DNA from: Nitrosomonadales bacterium
GTDB lineage: Bacteria > Pseudomonadota > Gammaproteobacteria > Burkholderiales > Gallionellaceae
Direction of reading: 5' to 3'
NCBI GenBank assembly: GCA_023259055.1
Contig: JAHFQZ010000001.1
Location: 248,001 to 312,000 of the forward strand
Length of the DNA stretch: 64,000 nt
The notes below the pieces were generated by a model. The model was given only the letters and a program-made list of their open reading frames with translations. It made no database searches and was not told where the DNA came from. Shown piece by piece: positions 40,894 through 49,873 of this stretch (the first letter of the stretch is position 1; every line of letters starts with the position of its first letter). The translations under genes and the position numbers were made by a program.

Positions 40894-42560
40894 GTTTGCC
40901 CCCGTGGTTTAACCTGGGCTGATTGCAGCGTCTGCCATATATGTAATGCCTGTTTCACAACGTCCGCATCGCTGAACGGATACTTTACCCCGTTGACCTC
41001 TTGATAATCTTCATGGCCCTTGCCCGCTACCAGCACGGTGTCGTGTTGCCGGGCAAGTCCGATCGCGCGTTCGATGGCAACGGCGCGATTGACAATGATT
41101 TCGTGATTTTTCGCGGCCATGCCGCTGACCACTTCGTCGATGATGTGCTGCGGATTTTCGCTACGCGGATTGTCGCTGGTGATGATGCAGTGATCGGAAA
41201 ACCTTTCCGCGACTACACCCATCATGGCGCGCTTGCCGCGGTCGCGATCTCCGCCACAGCCGAATACGCAGATCAATTTGCCGCCCATCGTCGCCCCAGC
41301 CTCTCGCAACGCCAGCAACACTTTTTCCAGCGCATCCGGCGTGTGCGCGTAATCCACAATCACCGTCGGCTGCCCTGCGCCGCCCAGCCGCTGCATCCGC
41401 CCGGCAACTGGCTGCACCCTGCTCAATGACTGCACGGCATCGATCAGGCCGATATCACTCACCAGCAGCACCGCCAAAGCACCCAGCAAATTTGCCGCAT
41501 TAAATCGTCCGACCAGCGCACTGTTTATTTGCGCCCCACCCCAACTCGTGTGTACATCCAGGCGCAATCCCTGCCCGCTCATCTCGGCCAGATTGCCAAA
41601 CACCATGCGCAGGCCAAGACGTTCGGCCAGCAGCAATGCGGTATCGGTCATGCCGTAGCCGATAATCTCGGGGGTTGAATGTCCGCGCAGCGCCTCGTTT
41701 GCTCCCTCGCCCGCTTGCGGGATAACCAGCGACTTGGCTGCGGTATTTTGCAGCTTAGTCGAATGGCTAGTTGTTTTATCCAGAGGGTTGGAGAGAGGGG
41801 TGCCGTCGCATATTTGCCCGGCAAGCTCTGCCCCGAATGCGTCGTCAAGGTTCAACACGGCAAATTTCAGTTGCTGCCAATCGAACAGCTTGCGCTTGCT
41901 TGCCGCATAGCTTTCCATATCTCCGTGGTAATCGAGATGATCGCGGCTCAGATTGGTGAGCAATGCCACATCGAAGCGCACTCCATTCACCCGGCCTTGC
42001 GCCAGCGCGTGCGAGGACACTTCCATCGCCACAGCGCGTGCACCGTCATGCAAATAATTTGCAAGCAGACTATGCACGCTAATCGCGTCTGGAGTTGTAT
42101 TGGCGCTTGATTGCAACGCGCCGACAAATCCGTTGCCCAGCGTGCCAATCACTGTGCATGTTTTTCCGGCATCGCTTAAAGCTTGTGCAATCCAGTGGCA
42201 GGTCGAAGTCTTGCCGTTGGTCCCGGTTATGCCCACCATCCACAATTTTTCGGCAGGCGCGCCATATACCGCCTCTGCCAGCCATCCCGCCCTGTGGCGC
42301 AGGTCGCTCACAGCGATGTTGGGTACTTTCCAGTCATCGTTCCAGGCAAAATGTTGAGCTTCCCAGATCACCGCATTCGCACCCCGCTCAATCGCCTGGG
42401 CGATAAACTGTCGGCCATCTGCTTTTTCTCCGGGGTAGGCGACAAAGGTGTCACCGCGCTGCACAGCGCGGCTGTCGGTCGCCAGGCGTGCAATCGTCAC
42501 GTTCAACTTGGCCAACTGTTCGAGAGGAAAGCCTGTCCTGAGCATGGTCGAAGGGGTCAT
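40890..42560 (-). CDS. murE: UDP-MurNAc-L-Ala-D-Glu meso-diaminopimelate ligase
   Basis: The 556-residue ligase adds meso-diaminopimelate to the stem peptide; typical proteins are about 495. The ATP loop is GITGTNGKTSTCHW, and the DNPR motif (TSDNPRSENP), which selects diaminopimelate, is present. Two odd parts seem to be repeat-derived: residues about 253-287 and the extreme N-terminus MTPSTMLRTGF. Overlaps with ftsI and murF are 4 bases each. Confidence 0.95.
   Translation of the reverse strand: MTPSTMLRTGFPLEQLAKLNVTIARLATDSRAVQRGDTFVAYPGEKADGRQFIAQAIERGANAVIWEAQHFAWNDDWKVPNIAVSDLRHRAGWLAEAVYGAPAEKLWMVGITGTNGKTSTCHWIAQALSDAGKTCTVIGTLGNGFVGALQSSANTTPDAISVHSLLANYLHDGARAVAMEVSSHALAQGRVNGVRFDVALLTNLSRDHLDYHGDMESYAASKRKLFDWQQLKFAVLNLDDAFGAELAGQICDGTPLSNPLDKTTSHSTKLQNTAAKSLVIPQAGEGANEALRGHSTPEIIGYGMTDTALLLAERLGLRMVFGNLAEMSGQGLRLDVHTSWGGAQINSALVGRFNAANLLGALAVLLVSDIGLIDAVQSLSRVQPVAGRMQRLGGAGQPTVIVDYAHTPDALEKVLLALREAGATMGGKLICVFGCGGDRDRGKRAMMGVVAERFSDHCIITSDNPRSENPQHIIDEVVSGMAAKNHEIIVNRAVAIERAIGLARQHDTVLVAGKGHEDYQEVNGVKYPFSDADVVKQALHIWQTLQSAQVKPRGQT
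41701..41803. repeat. Repeat-derived in-frame insertion within murE
   Basis: On the murE strand it reads CCCCTCTCTCCAACCCTC at one end and TCCCGCAAGCGGGCGAGGG at the other, with about 50 unrelated bases between. These ends resemble a repeat seen in the spacers of many proteobacteria (from memory). The frame stays open and adds about 35 residues. Confidence 0.6.
42531..42556. repeat. REP-like sequence coding the MurE N-terminus
   Basis: The minus strand reads CCTTCGACCATGCTCAGGAC and then AGGC, close to a repeat common in betaproteobacterial spacers (CCTTCGACAAGCTCAGGAC, recalled). It encodes PSTMLRTG at the start of MurE. A later start is possible, since the conserved core begins after it. 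Confidence 0.5.
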
Positions 42561-44287
42561 ACTTCCTCCTTGACGATATCTACAGGAGCCGCGATAACGT
42601 TATCCAGCGGCGCATCGTTCGGCACATTGAGCGCATGCAGCGCAGCGCCCGTCACTTTGCTGAACAACGGCGCCGCGACCAGACCTCCGTAATACTGGCC
42701 GTTTCCGGGTTCATCGATCATCACAGCCACCACCAGTCGCGGATTCGAAACCGGTGCGAACCCGACAAACGAGGCAACATAACGGTCTACGTAAATACCT
42801 CCTTCCAGCTTGTGCGCGGTGCCGGTCTTGCCGGCTACCCGGTACCCGGGCACTTGAGCCAACGGAGCCGTACCGCCCGGCTGCACCACCGATTCCAGCA
42901 TGGCTCGCATTGCATTGGCGGTGCGGCCGGAAAACACTTTATTCCCTGTCGCGAGTGTATCCAGTTTTGTCAGCGAAATCGGCTTCAACTCGCCATCGTT
43001 CGCGAAGATGGTATAGGCGCGCGCCAATTGCAGCAGATTCACCGAAATACCATGTCCATAGGACATCGTGGCTTTTTCTATCGGCAACCATGTTTTGGGA
43101 TCTCGCAACTTTCCCGGCGCTTCTCCTGGGAAGTTGCTGCCGGTCTGCGCACCGAATCCGCTATCAGCCAGGCTTTGCCACATCTCGCTGGACTTCAGCG
43201 ACAAGGCTATTTTGGCTGCGCCGATATTGCTGGATTTCTGGATGATCTGAGCCACAGTCAACATCGATTCTGGATGAGCATCGTGGATTTTTTTGTTATT
43301 CACCGTAAATACCCCGCGCTCGGTATTGATGACGGTATTGGGGCTAACCTTGCCTATCTCGAGCGCAGTCGCTACGGTGAATGGTTTCATCGTCGAACCT
43401 GGTTCAAACAGATCGGTGATTGCGCGGTTGCGCATCGCTTTGATGCTGGTGTTGTTTCGATTGTTCGGGTTATAGGCGGGATAGTTGGCGAGTGCTAACA
43501 CTTCACCGCTACGCGCATCGAGAACCACAACCGCACCCGCCTTGGCGCGATGTTGTTTAACAGCGCTCTCCAGTTCACGAAAAGCGAGATGCTGTAAATT
43601 CCTGTCAAGGCTCAGCGCGATGTTTCCACCCGGCCTGGATGCGTTAAGACTTCCTGCATCCTCCACGATGTGACCACGCCTGTCCTTGATAACACGCTGA
43701 CTTCCGGGCTTGCCGGCCAGCTGATCTTGAAAGGCCAGCTCCAGCCCCTCCTGCCCATTGTCGTCCAGCCCGGTAAAGCCTAGCGTCTGCGCAGACTCCT
43801 CTCCCGCCGGATAAAAACGACGATATTCGCGCTGCAACGAAATACCCGGAAGATTCAGGCTTACCACTTTCTCTGCTTGATCGGGAGGAAGATGTCGTTT
43901 GAGATAAACGAAATCACGTGTGGTATCGAACAGACGGCTTTTAACCTCACCCATCTCCATGCCGAGAATCTGCGCCAATTTCCTTATTTGCCGGCTATCT
44001 GCTTCAACATCCGAAGGACTTGCCCACACTGATTCCACAGGCGTGCTGACGGCAAGCGGCTCGCCGTTACGGTCGGTAATCATGCCGCGATGTGCGCTGA
44101 CTTCAATCACGCGGCTGTAACGCGCATCGCCTTTTTGCTGAAGAAAGTCGTTGTGTATCCCTTGCAGAAACACTCCGCGCCCAAGCAATCCTGCAAACCC
44201 GGCCAGCAGCCCCACAAACAAAACGGTGGCGCGCCATCCGGGCAAATTCGCCGGAATGTCTGTATGTGCGCTGACCGCATAATTCAT
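42557..44287 (-). CDS. ftsI: Septal transpeptidase FtsI (PBP3)
   Basis: The 576-residue class B penicillin-binding protein cross-links septal peptidoglycan. One membrane anchor lies near residues 20-42. The catalytic motifs are STMK (S298, K301), SSN (352-354) and KTGT (487-490). It overlaps ftsL and murE by 4 bases each. Confidence 0.97.
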   Translation of the reverse strand: MNYAVSAHTDIPANLPGWRATVLFVGLLAGFAGLLGRGVFLQGIHNDFLQQKGDARYSRVIEVSAHRGMITDRNGEPLAVSTPVESVWASPSDVEADSRQIRKLAQILGMEMGEVKSRLFDTTRDFVYLKRHLPPDQAEKVVSLNLPGISLQREYRRFYPAGEESAQTLGFTGLDDNGQEGLELAFQDQLAGKPGSQRVIKDRRGHIVEDAGSLNASRPGGNIALSLDRNLQHLAFRELESAVKQHRAKAGAVVVLDARSGEVLALANYPAYNPNNRNNTSIKAMRNRAITDLFEPGSTMKPFTVATALEIGKVSPNTVINTERGVFTVNNKKIHDAHPESMLTVAQIIQKSSNIGAAKIALSLKSSEMWQSLADSGFGAQTGSNFPGEAPGKLRDPKTWLPIEKATMSYGHGISVNLLQLARAYTIFANDGELKPISLTKLDTLATGNKVFSGRTANAMRAMLESVVQPGGTAPLAQVPGYRVAGKTGTAHKLEGGIYVDRYVASFVGFAPVSNPRLVVAVMIDEPGNGQYYGGLVAAPLFSKVTGAALHALNVPNDAPLDNVIAAPVDIVKEEV

Positions 44288-44586
44288 GGTTGTTTATCTA
44301 TATGGCCGCTAGGCTCTACTCGTATAAACTGAACTTCCCCGTTTTTGGGCAAATGCATCTGCAACTGTTGCGCCGAAATTTTTTCTACCCGCGCAGGTGT
44401 AGCCCAAGTGCTTTGTTCCAATTGCAGCTGCCCCCATTCCACATCCATCTGCTGTGCGTGTTCTTTTTCCTTTTGCAACTCGATGTACAGCTTGCGTGCC
44501 TTGTGCTGTGATGTGACCACACTCAGCGCACACATCACCACCGCCAGCAGCAGAATTACATTCAATACGTTCCTGCTACGCAACAT
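44284..44586 (-). CDS. ftsL: Cell division protein FtsL
   Basis: The 100-residue bitopic protein has one membrane helix (residues 8-26) and a coiled coil ([20 protein letters not shown]) in the periplasm, by which it pairs with FtsB and then FtsQ. The family varies greatly, so the call rests on length, helix and position between rsmH and ftsI. It overlaps rsmH by 11 bases. Confidence 0.93.
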   Translation of the reverse strand: MLRSRNVLNVILLLAVVMCALSVVTSQHKARKLYIELQKEKEHAQQMDVEWGQLQLEQSTWATPARVEKISAQQLQMHLPKNGEVQFIRVEPSGHIDKQP

Positions 44587-45511
44587 TGCTGCGCTCCGCC
44601 ACCCGCATCACCGCGCTACGTGCGCGCGGATTAGCTTGTAATTCTGACTCACCGGCTCGCACTGCCTTGCCGATCAGATTCAACCTGCCTTGCAGCGCCT
44701 CGCTGGCACGTATCGGCACATTGCGCGGCAATTTATCTCCCTCGGCCATGTCACGCATAAAGTGCTTCACGATGCGGTCTTCCAGCGAATGAAAACTGAT
44801 TACCACCAGGCGGCCTCCGGTTTGCATATACGTCACACACTCTGGCAGCACCCGCGCAAGCTCTTCGAGCTCCCCGTTGAGATAAATCCGTATAGCCTGA
44901 AAGGTCCGTGTCGCCGGATTCTGCCCTGGCTCACGAGTGCGCACCGCTTTACCAACCAGCTCGACGAGTTGCCGCGTGGTGTGGATAGGTTCGATTGTGC
45001 GCGCCGCAACAACCGCCCTTGCAATCTGCTTAGCAAACCGTTCTTCGCCGTAATCACGTATCACCTCCGCCAATAAATTTTCATCCACCGTCGCCAGCCA
45101 TTGCGCCGCGGTCATCCCGCTGCTGGTATCCATACGCATATCCAGCGGCGCATCGAAACGAAAACTGAAACCGCGCGCCGCATCGTCCAGTTGCGGCGAT
45201 GACACGCCCAAGTCCAGCAGGATGCCATCCACCTTCGTTACACCCAGTTCGCTCAACACCTCCGCCAACTTCGCGAAACCGCGATGCACCATGTGAAAGC
45301 GCGCATCACGCCAAGTCTTGCCTATCGCCACCGCTGCCGGATCCTTGTCCAGTGCGATCAACCTGCCGTTGCTGCCGAGCCGCTCCAGCATTTGCGCACT
45401 GTGCCCGCCGCGCCCGAACGTGCCGTCTACATAAACGCCATCCGGCTTGATGGCTAGCGCTTCAACAGCTTCATTCAATAAAACGGTGGTGTGGGCCAAG
45501 CCCCCACTCAC
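44576..45511 (-). CDS. rsmH: 16S rRNA m4C1402 methyltransferase
   Basis: The 311-residue enzyme (MraW) methylates N4 of C1402 in 16S rRNA. Family motifs are [24 protein letters not shown] (SAM binding), [19 protein letters not shown] and [14 protein letters not shown]. It overlaps mraZ by 4 bases. Confidence 0.97.
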   Translation of the reverse strand: MSGGLAHTTVLLNEAVEALAIKPDGVYVDGTFGRGGHSAQMLERLGSNGRLIALDKDPAAVAIGKTWRDARFHMVHRGFAKLAEVLSELGVTKVDGILLDLGVSSPQLDDAARGFSFRFDAPLDMRMDTSSGMTAAQWLATVDENLLAEVIRDYGEERFAKQIARAVVAARTIEPIHTTRQLVELVGKAVRTREPGQNPATRTFQAIRIYLNGELEELARVLPECVTYMQTGGRLVVISFHSLEDRIVKHFMRDMAEGDKLPRNVPIRASEALQGRLNLIGKAVRAGESELQANPRARSAVMRVAERSNVA

Positions 45512-45954
45512 AAAGAGAAACCTTCAAGTTCCGGCGGCAACTCACCTTCCGTAAAAGACAGCGCCTTTTCCTGCTGCGCCTGCCATTTCGCCCCATCCCA
45601 CAATTCGAATTTATTCCCTTGCCCGACCAGCATCGCGCGCTTGTCCAGCGCGGCATAGCTGCGCAATGCCGGGGAGATCAGCACACGCCCGGCACCATCC
45701 ATCACCACATCTTCGGCATAACCGATCAGGCGGCGTTGCAATGCGCGGATTTTCGGATTGAGTGCGGAAAGCTTGAGCAGCTTGTCGCGGATCGGTTGCC
45801 ACTCGGGTTGCGGATAGACCAACAGGCAACCATCGGCATCGGCGGTCAGCACCAGGTTGCCCGCGCAATGCGCGAGCAGCATGTCGCGATGCCGAGCCGG
45901 TATCGCAAGCCGCCCCTTGCTATCCAGATTGAGTTGTGCCGCCCCTTGAAACAT
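45508..45954 (-). CDS. mraZ: Transcriptional regulator MraZ
   Basis: The 148-residue protein has two AbrB-like MraZ repeats with the signatures [13 protein letters not shown] and [13 protein letters not shown]. In E. coli MraZ represses the dcw operon by binding TGGG repeats. The start is the ATG at 45954, with GGAGG seven bases upstream. The operator seen at 45965-46000 overlaps the promoter. Confidence 0.96.
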   Translation of the reverse strand: MFQGAAQLNLDSKGRLAIPARHRDMLLAHCAGNLVLTADADGCLLVYPQPEWQPIRDKLLKLSALNPKIRALQRRLIGYAEDVVMDGAGRVLISPALRSYAALDKRAMLVGQGNKFELWDGAKWQAQQEKALSFTEGELPPELEGFSL

Positions 45955-45964
45955 CCTCTTACCT

Positions 45965-46000
45965 CCCACTTTTACCCACTTTTTACCACTTAAGCCCACT
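45965..46000 (-). promoter_or_regulatory. MraZ operator, four direct boxes
   Basis: On the minus strand the hexamer AGTGGG repeats four times with a 10-base period (45995-46000, 45985-45990 with one change to AGTGGT, 45975-45980, 45965-45970). This matches known MraZ boxes (GTGGG with 5-base spacers). The first box overlaps the promoter -10, so binding should repress. Confidence 0.85.
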
Positions 46001-46026
46001 ATATTTAAAAAAAACCAAATAGTCAA
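45998..46026 (-). promoter_or_regulatory. Sigma70 promoter of the dcw cluster
   Basis: The -35 is TTGACT (46026-46021), the spacer is 17 bases with a T run, and the -10 is TATAGT (46003-45998). It is the strongest sigma70-like match seen in the window, 44 bases before the mraZ start. Confidence 0.85.
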
Positions 46027-46242
46027 GCTAAAAACGGGGATTTTCTTTATGGGACAAGGGGTTAGCGCAGAAAGTTAAAGCAGAACAAATACACTTAAAA
46101 AGCAATGAATTGCATAAACAAGCTAAAGTTGTTTGTAATGAACAGCAGGTATTTCGGAGGAAAGAAGAATTACAGCCAAATAGAAGTGCGGGGCAGAGCG
46201 GTATAAAAACGTAGCCCCTTATTGTTTCCAGTTGTTATCGCG

Positions 46243-47340
46243 TTAGCGGCTTTCCGGCTTGAACAAATTGGCCGATGAACTGCGCCAGTATTGAGGAGGG
46301 GCGGACACTTGCGCGCCCAGCTCGGCGGCGGCGTGCCACGGCCAGCGCGGATCGTAGAGCATGCCGCGCGCCAGTGCCACCAGGTCGGCACTGTCCTCTG
46401 CCACGATGGCTTCGGCGTGTTTCGCTTCGGTGACCAGGCCAACCGCAATCGTAGTCAAGCCGGTTTCCTGTTTGATGCGCCGGGCAAACGGCACCTGGAA
46501 TCCCGGCGCGGCGGCCATTTGCTGCTTGGGCGACAGTCCGCCGCTGGAGACGTGGATAAAGTCGCAGCCCCTGGCTTTCAGTTCCGCCGCCAACGCCACG
46601 GTTTGTTCCAAATCCCATCCGCCCTCCACCCAATCGGTGGCGGAGATGCGTATGCCCATCGGCTTGTTTTCCGGCCAGACAGCGCGGACAGCCGCAAATA
46701 TTTCCAGCGGGAAGCGCATACGGTTTTCCAGGATGCCGCCATAGCCGTCGGTGCGCTCATTGGTGAGCGGCGAAAGGAACTGGTGCAACAAATAACCGTG
46801 CGCGGCATGAAGCTCAATCGCATCGATTCCAAGTCGATTTGCACGACGCGCAGCCTGCACAAAAGCATCGCGTATCCGCTGCATGCCCGTCTTTTCCAGC
46901 GCATGCGGCGCGGCATCTGACTCATTGAACGGGATCGCGGAAGGTGCGACCGTCGTCCAGCCACCATCCTGCTCCGGTAATTGCCTGCCGCCCTGCCACG
47001 GCACCGCGCAGGAAGCCTTGCGTCCCGCATGAGCCAACTGGATCGCGACGGGCATCGCCGAATATTGCCGGACTGCTTTCAGCACGCGCGCGAAAGCGGC
47101 CTCGTTGGCATCGCTCCACAGACCGGGACAATTCGGTGTAATGCGCCCTTCCGGCGCAACCCCGGTCGCTTCGATAATCAGCAGTGCTGCGCCGCTGTGC
47201 GACAAATTCCCCAGATGCATCACGTGCCAGTCGCCCACATTGCCATCCTGTGCGGAATACTGGCACATCGGCGCGATCACGATGCGGTTGGTCAAAGCGA
47301 GCTGGCGTAAATGGAGCGGAGAAAAAAGCGGGCTGGTCAT
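46243..47340 (-). CDS. Old Yellow Enzyme-type NADH:flavin oxidoreductase
   Basis: The 365-residue protein is an OYE/NamA(YqjM)-like FMN enzyme, which reduces activated C=C bonds with NAD(P)H. Motifs are IAPMCQYSAQDG, QLAHAGRKAS, ELHAAHGYLLHQFLSP and RMRFPLEIFAAVR. The natural substrate is unknown. It has its own upstream region, which contains repeat block A (47354-47430). Confidence 0.92.
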   Translation of the reverse strand: MTSPLFSPLHLRQLALTNRIVIAPMCQYSAQDGNVGDWHVMHLGNLSHSGAALLIIEATGVAPEGRITPNCPGLWSDANEAAFARVLKAVRQYSAMPVAIQLAHAGRKASCAVPWQGGRQLPEQDGGWTTVAPSAIPFNESDAAPHALEKTGMQRIRDAFVQAARRANRLGIDAIELHAAHGYLLHQFLSPLTNERTDGYGGILENRMRFPLEIFAAVRAVWPENKPMGIRISATDWVEGGWDLEQTVALAAELKARGCDFIHVSSGGLSPKQQMAAAPGFQVPFARRIKQETGLTTIAVGLVTEAKHAEAIVAEDSADLVALARGMLYDPRWPWHAAAELGAQVSAPPQYWRSSSANLFKPESR

Positions 47341-47683
47341 GGCAGTTCAGGTTGGCTGAAAAGATGGCGAATTTTAGCAGGTCAGCGCAACGGGTGATTT
47401 GCCAGAATTAGCAGGTTGAAAACAAACTATCCCTGACATCTTCTTTCGCTGACCCCCTGATATATTCGGATTTGGCGAAGGGACAGTGGTTAAGGCCAAT
47501 GACGGTATTTTCCATTCTGGGTTGGTTGCAGCGATGCTGCTTTCGGTTGCCATAACTTATTGGGTTTCAGATTGATGTTCCATATCGGATAAAATATCGA
47601 ACTTGGCGCCTTTTATCCTGTCTTATCTCAACTGCTTGAAAATCAAATGTGCTCTGCCCCATACCTTTCTTACGGATATACAA
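47341..47683. other. 343-base spacer between the OYE gene and prc
   Basis: It contains repeat block A (47354-47430), which carries a TGCTAAAAT element directed at the OYE gene. A GTG-started 29-codon frame (47486-47575) could code a small hydrophobic peptide, with AAGGG very close upstream, but I do not trust it. No RNA gene is evident. Confidence 0.6.
47354..47430 (-). repeat. Duplicated promoter-like block, copy A
   Basis: A block of about 75 bases resembles 52130-52203 along most of its length. Both lie 13-14 bases upstream of a minus-strand gene start (OYE, HicB). On the minus strand both have TGCTAAAAT, an extended -10, followed by TCGCC/GCGCC. Confidence 0.7.
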
Positions 47684-49813
47684 ATGAAAAATAAGTTACT
47701 GTGGATATTGCTGGCGTTTACTTTAGCCGCACTCAATACAACGCAAGCTGCCCCACAGCTTATGCCGCTGGAACAACAGCCGCAAGCAGCCCTTTTGTCC
47801 GCTAAAATTTTAAGCCGGTATCATTACAAACACTTAACGCTTGACGACAGTTTATCTTCGCAAATATTCGACAACTATCTGAAGATGCTGGATAGCGAAA
47901 AGGTATTTTTCTTACAGGCTGACATTGACCATTTCGCCGATGCGCGAACCAAGCTTGATGATGCGATACTCGACGAAGACTTGAGCATCCCTTTCGCCAT
48001 ATTTAATCTTTATCAGCAGCGAATGACTGAACGCCTTAGCTATGCTCACTCCTTGCTAGCCAAAGGCTTTGATTTCAGGAAAAAGGAAAGCTATCAATAC
48101 ACCCGCAAGAATGCGTCATGGCCAAAATCTGAAGACGAGTTGAATGACTTGTGGCGCAAGCGTGTCAAAAACGACTGGCTGCGCCTCAAGCTGGCCGGCA
48201 AGGATAATCAAAGCATCGTCGAAACACTGGGGAAACGCTATGACAATTCCCTGAACAGCCTATCCAAGATCAAAAGTGAAGACGCATTTCAAACCTTTAT
48301 GAACGCCTATGCGACGGCCATAGACCCGCATACCAATTATTTCGGGGTGCGCGCTTCTGAAGAGTTTGATATATCGATGAGGCTATCTCTTGTTGGCATC
48401 GGCGCCGTGCTTAATGACAAGGATGAATACACTACGATCAGGGAGCTATTGGCAGGCGGCCCCGCAGCTCTATCTGGCAAGTTGAAAGCCGGAGACCGTA
48501 TCGTGGGTGTCGGGCAAGGCGAAGATGGCCCAATCACTGAAATCATGGGCTGGCGCATTGACGATGCAGTGGCCTTGATACGCGGCGCAGAGGATTCTGT
48601 AGTGCGTCTTGATGTACTGCCCGCAGAAGCGGGCGCTGACGGCAAACACAAGCTCATCTCACTGGTTCGAAAAAAGATCAGCCTGGATAAACAGGCCGCC
48701 AGGAAATCAATCATCGAGGTTAAAGAAGGGGCGGTAACGCGCCACATCGGCGTGATCTCCCTGCCCGGCTTTTATCAGGATTTTGCTGCCCGCCTGAAAG
48801 GCGACAAGAATTTCAAAAGTGCGACCAGAGATGTATCGCTCCTGCTGGATGAGCTAAAAAAAGACAAGGTGGATGGCGTGCTGGTGGACCTGCGTAACAA
48901 TGGTGGCGGGTCATTGAATGAAGCCATCGAACTGACCGGCCTGTTCATAGACAAAGGCCCCGTGGTACAGCAACGCGACTCCGACGGCAATGTATCCGTC
49001 GAGAGCGACACGAATGCCGGCCTTGTCTGGGATGGTCCGGTGGGAGTACTCATCAATCGTGCCTCGGCATCGGCATCGGAAATTTTCGCGGCGGCGATAC
49101 AGGATTACGGACGAGGCGTAGTGATCGGTGAACCCAGCTTTGGAAAAGGCTCCGTACAGACCGTGGCAGATCTTGATCAAATTGCGAATAATGACAAACC
49201 GAAATTCGGTGAACTCAAAATGACCATCGCCCAATTTTTCCGCATCAATGGCGGCACCACCCAATTGCGCGGCGTGACCCCGGATATCAACCTTCCGACG
49301 ATGACTGACTCGGAGGAATTTGGTGAATCCAGCTTCGACAATGCCTTGCCATGGACACAGATAAAGGCGGCTGACTATACGCCAGCGGGTGATCTGACAG
49401 GTGTCATGCCCACGTTGATCGCAAACCACAACAAGCGCGTAAGCCATGACAAAGACTTCCAGTATTTGCAGGAAGATATTGCCGAGTTCAACAAACTGCG
49501 CCGGGAAAACCTGATCTCGCTCAATGAAGCTGACCGCCGCAAAGAGCACGCAACGCAGGAAGCACGCGAAAAGGCTCGTGAGAAAAACAGAGGAAACAAT
49601 AAAACAGGCAAGGCATCTGCTAAGCCCGTGAGCCATGCACTTCAGGACGACGGCATGTTATCCAGCGAACGTAACCTCAGCGCTGACCTGGCCATCGAGA
49701 ACGCGAGCAAAAACGTCAAGGATATATTGTTGAACGAAGCCGCTCATGTGCTCAGCGATGAGGTTGGGCTACTGAAAACCAATTCTAGGCTCGCGGACAG
49801 CCGCTTGCCATAG
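47684..49813 (+). CDS. prc: Tail-specific periplasmic protease Prc
   Basis: The 709-residue C-terminal processing protease has a signal peptide (about 1-22), a PDZ domain (about 230-320) and an S41 peptidase domain. The catalytic dyad is S463 (SASASEIF) and K488 (GEPSFGKGSVQ). A basic C-terminal region follows. Prc degrades or trims periplasmic and envelope proteins with nonpolar C-termini. The start at 47684 is chosen for the signal peptide; the 27 upstream codons are unlikely. Confidence 0.95.
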   Translation: MKNKLLWILLAFTLAALNTTQAAPQLMPLEQQPQAALLSAKILSRYHYKHLTLDDSLSSQIFDNYLKMLDSEKVFFLQADIDHFADARTKLDDAILDEDLSIPFAIFNLYQQRMTERLSYAHSLLAKGFDFRKKESYQYTRKNASWPKSEDELNDLWRKRVKNDWLRLKLAGKDNQSIVETLGKRYDNSLNSLSKIKSEDAFQTFMNAYATAIDPHTNYFGVRASEEFDISMRLSLVGIGAVLNDKDEYTTIRELLAGGPAALSGKLKAGDRIVGVGQGEDGPITEIMGWRIDDAVALIRGAEDSVVRLDVLPAEAGADGKHKLISLVRKKISLDKQAARKSIIEVKEGAVTRHIGVISLPGFYQDFAARLKGDKNFKSATRDVSLLLDELKKDKVDGVLVDLRNNGGGSLNEAIELTGLFIDKGPVVQQRDSDGNVSVESDTNAGLVWDGPVGVLINRASASASEIFAAAIQDYGRGVVIGEPSFGKGSVQTVADLDQIANNDKPKFGELKMTIAQFFRINGGTTQLRGVTPDINLPTMTDSEEFGESSFDNALPWTQIKAADYTPAGDLTGVMPTLIANHNKRVSHDKDFQYLQEDIAEFNKLRRENLISLNEADRRKEHATQEAREKAREKNRGNNKTGKASAKPVSHALQDDGMLSSERNLSADLAIENASKNVKDILLNEAAHVLSDEVGLLKTNSRLADSRLP

Positions 49814-49873
49814 GTGGATGTTCGCTCACGCAATTGCGACTGACCACATTAGCTGTGTGTGCACACAGGCAGA

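Noticed and set aside
47486-47575. 29-codon GTG-started hydrophobic peptide
   Set aside because: AAGGG is too close to the GTG and there is no other support; noted only in the spacer entry.
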